Assembly (NCBI RefSeq): GCF_007003975.1
Contig: NZ_VFTC01000002.1
Span: 248,001 to 312,000 of the forward strand
Reading direction: 5' to 3'
DNA from: Mesorhizobium sp. WSM4306
GTDB taxonomy: Bacteria; Pseudomonadota; Alphaproteobacteria; Rhizobiales; Rhizobiaceae
DNA: 64,000 nucleotides
Shown: one piece after another, positions 9,234 to 18,428 of the stretch
Position numbering within the stretch: position 1 is the stretch's first letter
Layout: each line of letters begins with the position of its first letter
Translations under genes and position numbers: made by a program
Notes under the pieces: model-generated
What the model was told of the DNA's origin: nothing
Database searches by the model: none
What the model saw: only the letters and a program-made list of their open reading frames with translations

Positions 9234-11606
9234 TTAGAAGCGGCTCGACATGCCGAAGTTGAATTCCTGCACGTCGTCGGTCGACTCTTTCTTGACGGGC
9301 ATCGCGTAGTCAATACGGATCGGGCCGAAAGGCGATGACCACAACAAGCCGACACCAACCGAGGCGCGCAGCTTCATGTCAGTTGAGACTTGGCTGACAC
9401 CAGGGGTGTCAATCGCGCTGCCATATAGTGTAGCGGCATCTGCAAACACAGCGCCGCGCAGACCAAAGCTTTCCGGAATGACCGGTACCGGGAACTGCAT
9501 CTCGGCCGAGGCATTGAAATAAGTAGTGCCGCCGAGGTGGTCATCTGTATTAATGTCCGCAGGGCCAATACCACCATACTCGAAGCCGCGGATCATGCGG
9601 TCGCTGCTCTGGAACTGATCGAAGATACGCAGGCCGTTATCGCCATAGCCCGCAATATGGCCAGCGCCGCCTGAGATCAGGCCGACCAGATCCAACTGTT
9701 CGGACAAGGTCTGGTAGACAGTGCCACGACCGGTAACCTTGACGAATTTAGCATCACCACCAAGGCCAGCCACTTCCACCGTCGTGGTGGCGTAGAGACC
9801 TTCATGCGGGCTCTTCATGTCGTCGATGGTGTTGTAGACCAGCCCAAGGCTAACCGATGATTTGATCCACGGGCTTTCGTCAATTCCCTCGACGATCGCA
9901 GGAGATATATCGCAGTCGGCGTCGGGAACGCCATCGTGAGGCGTGTCATCGCAACCGTCGTCGAGCTTGTACTTCTCCTGGGTGATATTGTACGCCAGCT
10001 GGGTCGAGATGTTGTCGGTGATCGGCAAACCGAACCGAACTGTCGCGCCCAGCGTCTCGCTGTCGTATTTGCTGTAATTCCTGGTCTGCTGGAAGATGTC
10101 GAAGCCAGCGGCGATACGGCGTCCGAGGAAATAGGGCTCGGTGAAGGAGAGGCTGTAGTCGCGTGAATTCTTGCCGCCGCCGGCCGAGACCTTGATATAC
10201 TGGCCGCGACCGAGGAAGTTGCGCTCCGCGATCGATCCTTCGACGGACGGACCTGCAGTCTCGCCACCGGTCGAATAACCGGCGCCGACGGAGAACTCGC
10301 CGGTCGACTTCTCGACCACGTCGACCACGAGTACGACCTGGTCAGGCTCGGAGCCCGGAACAGTCGAAATGTCGACTTTTTCAAAATAATCCAGCGCTTC
10401 CAGCCGCTTCTTCGCGCGCTGGATCAAAACCTGGTTGAAGGCGTCGCCTTCGCTGACGTCGAACTCGCGGCGAATGACATAGTCGCGCGTGCGATCGTTG
10501 CCGCGGATTTCGATGCGCTCGATATAGGCCTTGGTGCCCTGGTCGATCGTATAGACGACCGAAATGGTGTGGTTCTCGAAGTTGCGGTCGCCGCGCGGCG
10601 TCACCTGGGCGAAAGCATAACCCGAACCCGCGACCTTCTCGGTCAGCGCGATGATCGTGTCCTCGACATCCTTGGCGTTGTAGACATCGCCCTTGTGGGT
10701 CTGGACCACCGATTCCAGCGACTTCGAATCGACTTCCGGAATGGTGCTCTCGACGCTGACATCGCCGAACGTGTAGCGATCGCCTTCCTGCACGGTGATG
10801 GTGACGGTGTACTGGTTGGTGGTGTCGTCGAGTTCACCGACTGCGGAGACCACCTGGAAGTCGGCATAGCCGTGATTATAGTAGAAGCGACGCAGCGTCT
10901 CCTGGTCGGCGCGCAGCTTGTCCTCGTCGTAGACGTCATCACGCAGCACGAAGGACAGGAAGCTCGAGCGCTTGGTGGCGATAACGTCGGACAGGCGGCG
11001 GCTCGAATAAGCGCTGTTGCCGACAAAATTGACTGCGGCGATTTTGGTGCGGCCGCCTTCGTTGATGTTGAAGACCACGTTCACGCGATTGTCGCCGAGA
11101 TCCATGATCTGCGTGGTCACGGCGGCATCGTCACGGCCGATGCGCCTGTAGGCGGCCTTCACCGCCTCGACATCGGAATCCAGCGTTGCCTGCGAGAAGG
11201 TGCCGCGCGGCTTCAACTGCACCGCGATTGCCAGCGCATTGTCCTTGAGCTTCTTGTTGCCCTGGAACAGGACCTGGTTCACGACTTGATATTCGGAAAC
11301 CTTGACCACCAGCGTCGAGCCGACCTGGTTGATCTGGACGTCCGAGAACAGCCCGGTGCCGAACAGCGCCTTGACCGCGTCGTCGATATCGGCGCTGGAA
11401 AACGCCTTGCCGGGCTTGATCGTGATGTAATTGCGGATGGTGTCGGCGTCGACACGCTGGTTGCCGCTGACCTCGACTCTCGAAACAACGGCCGCTTGCG
11501 CCGCAGATGTGGCAACGAACTGCACTGCGAGCGCGCCTGGCACAACCAGAGCGGCGGACATAGCCACCGCGGACGCGGCGCTCAAAAACTTGGATGCTGC
11601 CTTCAT
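9234..11606 (-). CDS. bamA: Outer membrane protein assembly factor BamA
   Basis: Central Omp85 protein of the BAM complex that folds and inserts outer-membrane beta-barrels. 790 residues: a signal peptide of about 35 residues rich in alanine, five POTRA repeats (about 40-430), and a C-terminal 16-strand barrel with the lid motif region VIRGF-like (RMIRGFEYGGIGP) and a terminal phenylalanine, as expected for a BAM substrate. A convincing promoter lies 70-97 bp upstream of the start. rseP upstream and lpxD downstream are the usual neighbours. Confidence 0.97.
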   Translation of the reverse strand: MKAASKFLSAASAVAMSAALVVPGALAVQFVATSAAQAAVVSRVEVSGNQRVDADTIRNYITIKPGKAFSSADIDDAVKALFGTGLFSDVQINQVGSTLVVKVSEYQVVNQVLFQGNKKLKDNALAIAVQLKPRGTFSQATLDSDVEAVKAAYRRIGRDDAAVTTQIMDLGDNRVNVVFNINEGGRTKIAAVNFVGNSAYSSRRLSDVIATKRSSFLSFVLRDDVYDEDKLRADQETLRRFYYNHGYADFQVVSAVGELDDTTNQYTVTITVQEGDRYTFGDVSVESTIPEVDSKSLESVVQTHKGDVYNAKDVEDTIIALTEKVAGSGYAFAQVTPRGDRNFENHTISVVYTIDQGTKAYIERIEIRGNDRTRDYVIRREFDVSEGDAFNQVLIQRAKKRLEALDYFEKVDISTVPGSEPDQVVLVVDVVEKSTGEFSVGAGYSTGGETAGPSVEGSIAERNFLGRGQYIKVSAGGGKNSRDYSLSFTEPYFLGRRIAAGFDIFQQTRNYSKYDSETLGATVRFGLPITDNISTQLAYNITQEKYKLDDGCDDTPHDGVPDADCDISPAIVEGIDESPWIKSSVSLGLVYNTIDDMKSPHEGLYATTTVEVAGLGGDAKFVKVTGRGTVYQTLSEQLDLVGLISGGAGHIAGYGDNGLRIFDQFQSSDRMIRGFEYGGIGPADINTDDHLGGTTYFNASAEMQFPVPVIPESFGLRGAVFADAATLYGSAIDTPGVSQVSTDMKLRASVGVGLLWSSPFGPIRIDYAMPVKKESTDDVQEFNFGMSSRF

Positions 11607-11674
11607 CGGGCTTTTGTACCTTTTCTCGAAGTCCCCACGGCGAGAAAACCGGACGTGCGGTAATTTCCCCTACC

Positions 11675-11703
11675 GTATTAACCGGATTTTCCCTACACGC
11701 AAG
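11675..11703 (-). promoter_or_regulatory. Probable sigma-70 promoter of bamA-lpx operon
   Basis: Read on the minus strand: -35 CTTGCG (11698-11703), a 17-bp spacer and -10 TAATAC (11675-11680), close to the rhizobial CTTGNN-N17-CTATNN pattern. The predicted start near 11668 gives a leader of about 60 nt before the bamA ATG. Confidence 0.6.
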
Positions 11704-11823
11704 GCTTCTGGTTAATTTGTAATTACTTAACCCTGATGCGTGGCTTTCGCGTCACGCATACCCCCGTGCATGGTAAACGGCGTCTCAACATTGCCGGTGC
11801 CGAAGCCGAATTTCTTCATGATT

Positions 11824-12966
11824 TCAGCAGCCAAACAGATCGTTCCAGAAAACGAAGCCCATAAATCCCAGCACCAGAAAGAGGCCGGCCCGGTACCCCA
11901 TTTCCATCATCCGCTCCGATACCGGACGTCGGAAAACGGCTTCGATGGCGTAGAACAGGAGATGGCCGCCGTCGAGGGGGGGAATCGGCAAAAGGTTCAG
12001 AATTCCGATCCCGACTGACAGTAATGCAACAAGTTGCACCAGCCATTCGAAGCCGAGTTTGGCCGCCTGGCCCGACATCTTGGCGATCTTGATTGGACCG
12101 CCCAGCTGGCATTTGTCCTCGCGGCCGACAACGAAACGTTGCAGGAAGTGGCCAGTGCCCTGAATGGCCTGCCCCGTCTGCTCAACCGCCGCTCCGAGCG
12201 CGCCAATCGGACTGTAGGTGATCACCCTCGGCTGGCCGAGCTCCTTGTTGTTGACGACGCCGATGACGGCCACCCTGGTTTTGTTGCCCAGCGCGTCCTG
12301 CTGTTCCATCAACTCCGGCGTCGCGGTGACGGTGATCTCCTTGCCATCGCGCAGCATGGTGAAGGTAAGAGAATCGCCGGCGCGGCCCTGCACAAGGCGC
12401 TGGACGTCGGCGAAGGTCTCAACCTTGCTGCCGTTGACGGCGACGAATCGATCGCCGGGCAAAATGCCGGCCTTTTCCGCCGGACTACCGGCGGTGACTT
12501 GAGCCACCATCGGCTCCAGCACCGGGCGGCCATAAAGAGAAAACATCACGGTGAAGACGGCGATGGTCAAAAGGAAGTTGAACAGCGGGCCGGCAACCAC
12601 CGTGGCCGCGCGCTTCCAGATCGGCCGTGTGTGGAAGGCAACTTCGCGTTCGGCATCGGTCAGCTTCTCCAGCTCTTCCGTGCCGGGCTGGCTCGACGTG
12701 GCGCTCATGTCGCCGACGAATTTAACATAGCCGCCGAGCGGTATTGCGCAAAGCTTCCAACGCGTGCCGTGGCTGTCGTTGAAGCCGAAAAGCTCGGGGC
12801 CGAAGCCGATCGAGAAGGCTTTTACGCCGATGCCGCACCAGCGGCCGACGAGGTAGTGGCCCATTTCGTGAACGAAGACGACGACGGTCAGCACGAACAG
12901 AAACGGCACCAGCGTGCCAAGGACAAAGCCCTGGGTGCTGAAAAACGCGTGAAATATCTCGTTCAA
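11824..12966 (-). CDS. rseP: RseP-type site-2 zinc metalloprotease
   Basis: Inner-membrane intramembrane protease (M50B) that cleaves anti-sigma factors or remnant signal peptides. 380 residues: zinc motif HEMGH at residues 33-37 in the first membrane helix, a single PDZ-like domain (about residues 120-210, with AGILPGDRFVAVNGSKV), and the third zinc ligand region NLLPIPPLDGGHL near the C-terminus. It lies between cdsA and bamA as in most alphaproteobacteria. Confidence 0.95.
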   Translation of the reverse strand: MNEIFHAFFSTQGFVLGTLVPFLFVLTVVVFVHEMGHYLVGRWCGIGVKAFSIGFGPELFGFNDSHGTRWKLCAIPLGGYVKFVGDMSATSSQPGTEELEKLTDAEREVAFHTRPIWKRAATVVAGPLFNFLLTIAVFTVMFSLYGRPVLEPMVAQVTAGSPAEKAGILPGDRFVAVNGSKVETFADVQRLVQGRAGDSLTFTMLRDGKEITVTATPELMEQQDALGNKTRVAVIGVVNNKELGQPRVITYSPIGALGAAVEQTGQAIQGTGHFLQRFVVGREDKCQLGGPIKIAKMSGQAAKLGFEWLVQLVALLSVGIGILNLLPIPPLDGGHLLFYAIEAVFRRPVSERMMEMGYRAGLFLVLGFMGFVFWNDLFGC

Positions 12967-13070
12967 GTCGTGCCCTCAAATTCACCCACGGCGAAAAGGT
13001 GACGCCGCGACTGTGACATCAATCCAGGCGAATCCGTGGCACGCGCCATTTCTTCGCCGTCAAATGCCGC

Positions 13071-13886
13071 TCAAGCCGGAAAAAGCCCCTGCGCCGGATG
13101 ATCGGCGCCCGCCGAAATCCAACCGATGACGTATAGGGCAAAAGCCGCCGCGACAAGCCCGTCCACCCTGTCCATGACGCCGCCGTGCCCGGGTATCAAC
13201 GCGCTGGAATCCTTGCGGCCGTGCTGGCGCTTGACCCAGGATTCGAACAGGTCGCCAGCCTGGGCGACAATAGACAACACCAACGCGACCAAAGCGAGAA
13301 CGCCAAGATTGCCGGCCCCGGCGGCGGCGGCCAGAAGCACGCCGGCTACCACGCCGCCGACAGCACCGCCAAGCGCGCCGCTCTGCGTCTTGCCGGGTGA
13401 AATCGATGGCGCAAGCTTAGGCCCGCCGACGGCGCGGCCGACGAAATACGCAAAGATGTCGGTCGCCCAGACCACGGCGAACAAAAACAGGATCGCGACC
13501 AGGCCGGAACGGTCGCCGTCGCGCAATAGCGCCAGCGACAGGCCGGACAGCGCTGCGTAGGCAAGGCCGGCGGCATCCCATTGCGCGGTTCCGCGCGTGC
13601 GTGCGCCGACCGCCGCAACGACAACCATGGCCAGGACAAGAGACAGCAGCCACGACGCCGGCACGCCGGCGATCAGGGCGCCGACGAAAACCAGAAGCAA
13701 CGCCTCTGGAACGAATCCGAGGGCCGCACCGGCCGCGGGGCGCGACATGCGCGCCCATTCATAGAAGATGACCGCGGCAATGCCGGCGCAAAGCAGGCGG
13801 AACCACAGCCCGCCCAACCAGGTCAGGCCAAGTGCTATTGCAGCCAGCACCAGCGCCGAGACGATGCGAAGCTGAAGATTGTTCAT
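13071..13886 (-). CDS. cdsA: Phosphatidate cytidylyltransferase
   Basis: Multi-pass membrane enzyme making CDP-diacylglycerol, precursor of all phospholipids. About 271 residues from ATG 13884-13886 (MNNLQLRIVSALVLA). A GTG at 13899-13901 overlaps the uppS stop as GTGA and would add five residues; either start is possible. The family signature near the C-terminus is present (SALIPGHGGVMDRVDGLVAA), with the conserved KxxSG-like stretch SPGKTQSGALGG before it. Confidence 0.95.
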   Translation of the reverse strand: MNNLQLRIVSALVLAAIALGLTWLGGLWFRLLCAGIAAVIFYEWARMSRPAAGAALGFVPEALLLVFVGALIAGVPASWLLSLVLAMVVVAAVGARTRGTAQWDAAGLAYAALSGLSLALLRDGDRSGLVAILFLFAVVWATDIFAYFVGRAVGGPKLAPSISPGKTQSGALGGAVGGVVAGVLLAAAAGAGNLGVLALVALVLSIVAQAGDLFESWVKRQHGRKDSSALIPGHGGVMDRVDGLVAAAFALYVIGWISAGADHPAQGLFPA

Positions 13887-13897
13887 CCCGCCGCCGG

Positions 13898-14620
13898 TCA
13901 CGAAGCGGCGACATCTTGGGCGGCGAGCCCGCCGAAGCGGCGCTCGCGGCCGGCGAAGTCGCGCAATGCGTCGGCCAGGTGTTCGCGGCTGAAATCGGGC
14001 CAGTAGCAGGGCAGGAAGACCAGTTCGCTATAGGCTGCCTGCCACAAAAGGAAGTTCGACAGCCGAAGCTCGCCGCTGGTGCGGATGACCAGCTCCGGGT
14101 CGGGAATGCCCGCGGTATCGAGGGCGCCGGCAAAAGATTCCGCCGTGATCGCCGCTGCGTCGATCTCACCACGCGCCACGGCGGCTGCGAGCTTGCGCGC
14201 CGTGCGCACGATCTCGTCGCGCCCGCCATAGTTGAAGGCGATGACAAGCGTCAACGCTTCATTGCGGGCGGTCAGCGATTCGGCCTCTTCGAGCAGGCCT
14301 CTGATGTCCGGCTTCAGCCCTGCCCTGTCACCGATGATCCTGACGCGCACGCCGCTCTGGTGCAGTTCGGCCAGATCGCGGCGGATGAACAGCTTCAACA
14401 GCCCCATCAGGTCGCTGACTTCGGATTTGGGCCGCGACCAGTTTTCCGACGAAAAGGCATAGACGGTCAGGAAAGAAATGCCGAGACCGGGCGCAGCGCG
14501 CACCGTCTTGCGCAACGCCTCGACGCCGGCGCGATGGCCAGCAAGCCGCGGCAAGCCGCGCGCCTTGGCCCAGCGTCCGTTTCCATCCATGATGATCGCG
14601 ACATGCGCGGGCGTTGCCAT
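13898..14620 (-). CDS. uppS: Undecaprenyl diphosphate synthase (cis-prenyltransferase)
   Basis: Adds isopentenyl units to farnesyl diphosphate to make the C55 carrier lipid for peptidoglycan and O-antigen. 240 residues with the substrate-binding aspartate motif [15 protein letters not shown] at the start, the central FSSENWSRP and the C-terminal [15 protein letters not shown] motif. It lies between frr and cdsA in the standard order. Confidence 0.97.
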   Translation of the reverse strand: MATPAHVAIIMDGNGRWAKARGLPRLAGHRAGVEALRKTVRAAPGLGISFLTVYAFSSENWSRPKSEVSDLMGLLKLFIRRDLAELHQSGVRVRIIGDRAGLKPDIRGLLEEAESLTARNEALTLVIAFNYGGRDEIVRTARKLAAAVARGEIDAAAITAESFAGALDTAGIPDPELVIRTSGELRLSNFLLWQAAYSELVFLPCYWPDFSREHLADALRDFAGRERRFGGLAAQDVAAS

Positions 14621-14651
14621 GGTCTCGCTTTCGGGCCGGTGTGGGCCGACC

Positions 14652-15206
14652 CTAAACCTGCATGATTTCAGCTTCCTTATCGGAAAGCAGGTGATCGATC
14701 GTGCTGATCGTTTCGTCGGTCAGCTTCTGGACCTGATCGGAGCGCTTGCGCTGATCGTCCTCGCTGATGTCGCCGTCCTTTTCCGCCTTCTTCAAGAAGT
14801 CCATGCCGTCGCGGCGGACATGGCGCGCCGCAACGCGGGCGTTCTCGGCGTAGCCGTGCGAAATCTTGACCAGTTCCTTGCGGCGCTGCTCGTTGAGCTC
14901 GGGCAGCGGAATCCTGAGATTGGTGCCATCGACGATCGGATTGAAGCCGAGATTGGATTCTCTGATAGCGCGGTCGACGGCGCCGACCATCGACTTATCC
15001 CAGACTGAGACCGAAATCATGCGCGGCTCCGGCACCGACACGTTCGCCACCTGGTTGATCGGCATGGTGGTGCCATAGGCCTGGACCTGGATGGCGTCGA
15101 GCAGATTGCTGGAGGCGCGGCCGGTGCGCAGCGAAGCCAGGTCGTGCTTGAAGGCTGCGATCGCGCCATCCATGCGCCGCTTGAGGTCGTCGAACTCACC
15201 ACTCAT
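14652..15206 (-). CDS. frr: Ribosome recycling factor
   Basis: With EF-G splits post-termination ribosomes. 184 residues, near the family length of 185, with the helical bundle signatures [12 protein letters not shown] and the conserved [25 protein letters not shown] (given here only as a location around residues 80-105). It follows pyrH by about 100 bp. Confidence 0.97.
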   Translation of the reverse strand: MSGEFDDLKRRMDGAIAAFKHDLASLRTGRASSNLLDAIQVQAYGTTMPINQVANVSVPEPRMISVSVWDKSMVGAVDRAIRESNLGFNPIVDGTNLRIPLPELNEQRRKELVKISHGYAENARVAARHVRRDGMDFLKKAEKDGDISEDDQRKRSDQVQKLTDETISTIDHLLSDKEAEIMQV

Positions 15207-15304
15207 CTTCGTCTCCTCGACCCGTTTGACCCGGGTTCACTGCTTAGGGCCCGAATAGCCCGCTTTCGAAAAACTGATCCCCTTTCCGGAGAGTATACTC
15301 CGGA

Positions 15305-16027
15305 TCACTCGTCGGCGACGATCGTGCAACGGCCGCCGCCCCTCAGAATATCGCCGAAACCACCTTTTTCGTGGATCGAATAGACGATTATCGGGATGTT
15401 GTTTTCGCGCGCAAGTGCAATTGCGGCGGTATCCATGATCGAAAGGCCCTTGTTGATGACTTCGGCGTGGCTGATGCGCTCGAAGCGGGTCGCATTCGGA
15501 TCCTTCTTGGGATCGGCGGAATAAACACCGTCGACCTGGGTGCCCTTGAACAGAGCGTCGGCGCCGATCTCGGCCGCGCGCAAGGCTGCGGCCGAATCGG
15601 TGGTGAAAAACGGATTGCCGGTACCGCCGGCGAAAATAACGACCTTGCCCTGGTTCATATAGGCGGTGGCCTGGCGCTGAGAAAAACTCTCGCACAGTTC
15701 GGGCATGGCGATCGCCGACAGCACAACGGCATCGACGCCGATCTTGTTCAGCGAGGTACGCAGCGCCAGCGAGTTGATGACCGTGGCAAGCATGCCCATA
15801 TGGTCGCCGGTAACGCGGTCGCCACCCTTGGACGCCACCGCCACGCCGCGAAAGATATTGCCGCCACCGATGACGACGCCGACCTCGATGCCGAGCGCGC
15901 GCGCTTCGGCGATATCGGCGGCGATGCGGTCGACGACCGAGACATCGATGCCGAAATGTTGCTCGCCCATCAACGCTTCGCCCGACGCTTTCAGCAAGAC
16001 ACGTCGATAGAGGGGCTTTGCCGTCAT
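15305..16027 (-). CDS. pyrH: Uridylate kinase
   Basis: Phosphorylates UMP to UDP in pyrimidine nucleotide synthesis. 240 residues from the ATG at 16025-16027 (MTAKPLYRRVLLKASGEAL); the frame stays open 62 codons further but that part is not conserved-looking. Amino-acid-kinase fold motifs GVVIGGGNIFRG and TGNPFFTTDSAAALRA are present. It is normally next to tsf; here 3.4 kb of other genes lie between. Confidence 0.96.
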   Translation of the reverse strand: MTAKPLYRRVLLKASGEALMGEQHFGIDVSVVDRIAADIAEARALGIEVGVVIGGGNIFRGVAVASKGGDRVTGDHMGMLATVINSLALRTSLNKIGVDAVVLSAIAMPELCESFSQRQATAYMNQGKVVIFAGGTGNPFFTTDSAAALRAAEIGADALFKGTQVDGVYSADPKKDPNATRFERISHAEVINKGLSIMDTAAIALARENNIPIIVYSIHEKGGFGDILRGGGRCTIVADE

Positions 16028-16118
16028 CTGGACCTCGTCATTATTGCGTGTGGCGCCTGGGCAGGCCGCCCTCGCACGGGCGCCGCCGCTGGCGCGATGC
16101 CGAGTTCCGATACACGAA

Positions 16119-16144
16119 GGGCGCCGCGATGTCACGCGGCGCCC
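16119..16144. terminator. Strong GC hairpin between pyrH and the aldo/keto reductase
   Basis: Perfect 10-bp stem GGGCGCCGCG / CGCGGCGCCC with a six-base loop (16129-16134). It has no T tract on either strand, so it may be a pause, a Rho-assisted end for the upstream minus-strand cassette, or an RNA-stability element. Confidence 0.4.
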
Positions 16145-16175
16145 CTCGCCCAATTGGCGTCCCCGTCGCGGCCTA

Positions 16176-17285
16176 TCAGTTGCTGGTGATGCTGACGGCG
16201 TCGCCTTCGACAAGCAGCGGTGGCGCGTAACCGGACGGCTTGTCGCCGGTCACGGCGCCACCGGTAACCCGAACCTGGATCTCGGAACCGAAATAGGAGT
16301 ACGGGAATGGCGGCGGTGTCTTGCTGACCGTATCCAGCCGCGTGCGAAACTCGGCGGGGATCGTCAAATCCAGCGCCGCCAGATTGTCCTGCAGCTGCGC
16401 CAGCTTGGTGGCGCCAAGGATCACGGTCGCGATGCCCGGCTGCGTCGCCACCCAGTTGAGCGCGACCTGGGGCATGCTGCGCCCGAACTCGGCGGCGATC
16501 CTTTCGAGTTCCGCCACGATCGCCCAGTTGCGATCGGTGAATTTCCGGAACCCTGGATGGGTGGTGTTGCGGAAGCCGTCGAGCCGGCCGGCATTGCCAT
16601 CCTGCGTCGGCCGGTATTTGCCGCTGAGCAGGCCGCTGGCCAGCGGGCTCCACACCATGATGCCGGCGCCATGGCGGGCGCCGAAGGGCACGAATTCATG
16701 CTCGATCGAACGCTCGGCCAGCGAATATTCTAGCTGCAGGGCCGACACCGGCTCGTAACCGCGCCATTCGGCGATCGTTTGCGCGCGGGCAGCATACCAG
16801 GCCGGCACGTCGGACAGGCCGACATGGCGAATTTTGCCTGCACGCACGAGATCGTCCATCGTTCGCATGACCTCTTCGGCCGGCGTCAGGCCGTCCCAGA
16901 CGTGCATGAGATAAAGGTCGATATAGTCGGTGCCTAGCCGCTTCAGCGAAGCATCAACGGCGCGCAAAATGTTCTTGCGCCCATTGCCGCCTGCGTTCGG
17001 GTTGCCGGGTTCCGCGTTGAAGGTGAATTTTGTGGCGATCACCGCCCTGTCGCGCAAGCCTCGTTCGGCGATGAATTCGCCGAGCCAGGTTTCGGCGGTG
17101 CCCCCGGTATAAAGGTCGGCGGTGTCGAAGAAATTGCCGCCGGCCTCGACATAGGCGTCGACCATGGCGCGCGCCGTTTCCCTGTCCGCCCCCCAGCCCC
17201 ATTCGGTGCCGAAGGTCATGGTGCCCAGCGCCAGCCGGCTGACGCGCAGGCCGCTGTTGCCGAGCGTGTAATAGGTCATGGTCAT
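16176..17285 (-). CDS. Aldo/keto reductase
   Basis: NADPH-dependent oxidoreductase of unknown substrate. 369 residues; the tetrad regions are visible: Asp and Tyr in NFFDTADLYTGGTAE, Lys in AVIATKF, His in DLYLMHVWDGLTP. The start at 17285 is favoured by GGAAG eight bases upstream; ATG 17279 is an alternative. It is the last gene of a minus-strand group with two SnoaL-like proteins, controlled perhaps by the divergent LysR gene. Similar groups often act on quinones or aldehydes, but nothing here fixes the substrate. Confidence 0.92.
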   Translation of the reverse strand: MTMTYYTLGNSGLRVSRLALGTMTFGTEWGWGADRETARAMVDAYVEAGGNFFDTADLYTGGTAETWLGEFIAERGLRDRAVIATKFTFNAEPGNPNAGGNGRKNILRAVDASLKRLGTDYIDLYLMHVWDGLTPAEEVMRTMDDLVRAGKIRHVGLSDVPAWYAARAQTIAEWRGYEPVSALQLEYSLAERSIEHEFVPFGARHGAGIMVWSPLASGLLSGKYRPTQDGNAGRLDGFRNTTHPGFRKFTDRNWAIVAELERIAAEFGRSMPQVALNWVATQPGIATVILGATKLAQLQDNLAALDLTIPAEFRTRLDTVSKTPPPFPYSYFGSEIQVRVTGGAVTGDKPSGYAPPLLVEGDAVSITSN

Positions 17286-17321
17286 GATGTTTCTTCCGAT
17301 CCTGATCTGAATGATACCGAC

Positions 17322-17849
17322 TTACTGGCCGGGTGTTGCCTTGACCCAGGGATTGCCACGCTCATGCGTGGCGCGGAAAATGAAGCCGTCGACTTTCCAG
17401 CCGGCGCCGGAGCGGACCAGATGATGCTCGTAGGTGCCCCAGACTTCCCACAGCGGGTCGCCATTGCCTTCCATCCGGTTCCAGGCATAGCCGTTGGAAG
17501 AGACGGTGGCCGCATCCGCCTCGAGAACCACCTGGTGGTTGGTGCGCAGATGCAGGCTGGTCTTGCTGCCGCGGAGGTTGCCGGCCCAGGTGCCGATCAG
17601 ATCGTCGGAGGCGATGTTGGCCGCGGGCTGTCCCGACAGGCTGCTGAAGTCGACGGTGACACGGTCGGCGAAATAGGAACGGGCAAGCTTCCAGTCCTGC
17701 GCATCGACGGCACGGTCAATGGCATCGGCAATGCGGATGACGGCGCGTTCGTCGGCGAGCGCGCGCCAGCCGGACGGCTCGGCGCCGCCGGCATCGGCCG
17801 GCGCCAAAGCAAGGCCCGCGGCGAAGGTCATGTGTTTCAGGGCATTCAT
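17322..17849 (-). CDS. Exported SnoaL-like (NTF2-fold) protein
   Basis: 175 residues. A hydrophobic N-terminus (about 1-23) looks like a signal peptide, so it may act in the periplasm. The rest fits the SnoaL-like cone fold: a helical opening (ADAIDRAVDAQDWKLARSYF) and beta strands ending in the typical GAGWKVDGFIFRATHERG. The substrate is unknown. It sits 36 bp from both neighbours in the group and is probably cotranscribed with the aldo/keto reductase. Confidence 0.8.
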   Translation of the reverse strand: MNALKHMTFAAGLALAPADAGGAEPSGWRALADERAVIRIADAIDRAVDAQDWKLARSYFADRVTVDFSSLSGQPAANIASDDLIGTWAGNLRGSKTSLHLRTNHQVVLEADAATVSSNGYAWNRMEGNGDPLWEVWGTYEHHLVRSGAGWKVDGFIFRATHERGNPWVKATPGQ

Positions 17850-17885
17850 GTCTCTTCTCCTTTGTGCATCGGTCGTCAGCGAACG

Positions 17886-18317
17886 TCAGCCTTTCGACAG
17901 CGCGTCGACAACGACCTGAAACCGGCGTGGGTCGAAATAGTCGTGATAGGCACTGATCAGCCCATTCTCGAAACGGAAGACGGCAATGTTGCTGTTGGTG
18001 TATTCGGTGCCGCCGACGAGCACGGCGCGGTTTTTGTATTCGACGACCACGGCGTCCGAATCCGTCGCCGGATAGATCGCCGTGATTTCGGACTCGAAGG
18101 ATTCAAAATTGCCGAACAGCCCCTTGAAGGCCGCCATGATCGCGGCCTTGCCGTCGATGCTGTCTCCAAATCCTGCCGGCGGATAGAAGACGAGGATGCG
18201 GCCGTCCTCGGCCCAGAGGTCACTCCAGCTGTCGATGTCCTTGCTGTGCATCAGCTCAAAGAAGCTGTGCACGGTCTTGAGGTGGCGGGCTTGATTGGAA
18301 TGAAGATCGGTCATCAA
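17886..18317 (-). CDS. SnoaL-like (NTF2-fold) protein, cytosolic
   Basis: 143 residues without a signal peptide. The pattern HSFFELMHSKDIDSWSDLWAEDG, followed by a beta sheet and the C-terminal FENGLISAYHDYFDPRRF, is typical of SnoaL/ketosteroid-isomerase-like proteins. It is first in its operon, facing lysR, with about 110 bp between the two starts. Two ATGs (18317, 18314) are adjacent. No function can be assigned beyond the fold. Confidence 0.82.
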   Translation of the reverse strand: MMTDLHSNQARHLKTVHSFFELMHSKDIDSWSDLWAEDGRILVFYPPAGFGDSIDGKAAIMAAFKGLFGNFESFESEITAIYPATDSDAVVVEYKNRAVLVGGTEYTNSNIAVFRFENGLISAYHDYFDPRRFQVVVDALSKG

Positions 18318-18401
18318 GGGGATCCTCTTGCTGGCTGGTATCCACCGTTTGGTGCCCCTTAAATGCCCCTTCTACCCCGCCTCGACAAGGTTGCATGATC
18401 G

Positions 18402-18414
18402 GCATAGACTATGC
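18402..18414. promoter_or_regulatory. Dyad GCATAG-A-CTATGC, probable LysR operator
   Basis: A perfect 6-bp inverted repeat with a one-base centre, 15 bp before the lysR ATG and in the only gap shared by lysR and the divergent SnoaL/AKR genes. LysR proteins usually bind such dyads in the divergent promoter. Confidence 0.5.
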
Positions 18415-18428
18415 GATATTGTGCATGA

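Noticed and set aside
10569..11663. 364-codon plus-strand frame
   Set aside because: Antisense to bamA; composition (Val/Asp/Leu/Gly-rich, no motifs) is that of a reversed coding strand.
11710..11732. GGTTAA-N11-TTAACC inverted repeat upstream of bamA, as a possible CtrA site
   Set aside because: CtrA sites have TTAA-N7-TTAA; here the two TTAA words are 11 bp apart. It may be only an AT-rich upstream element.
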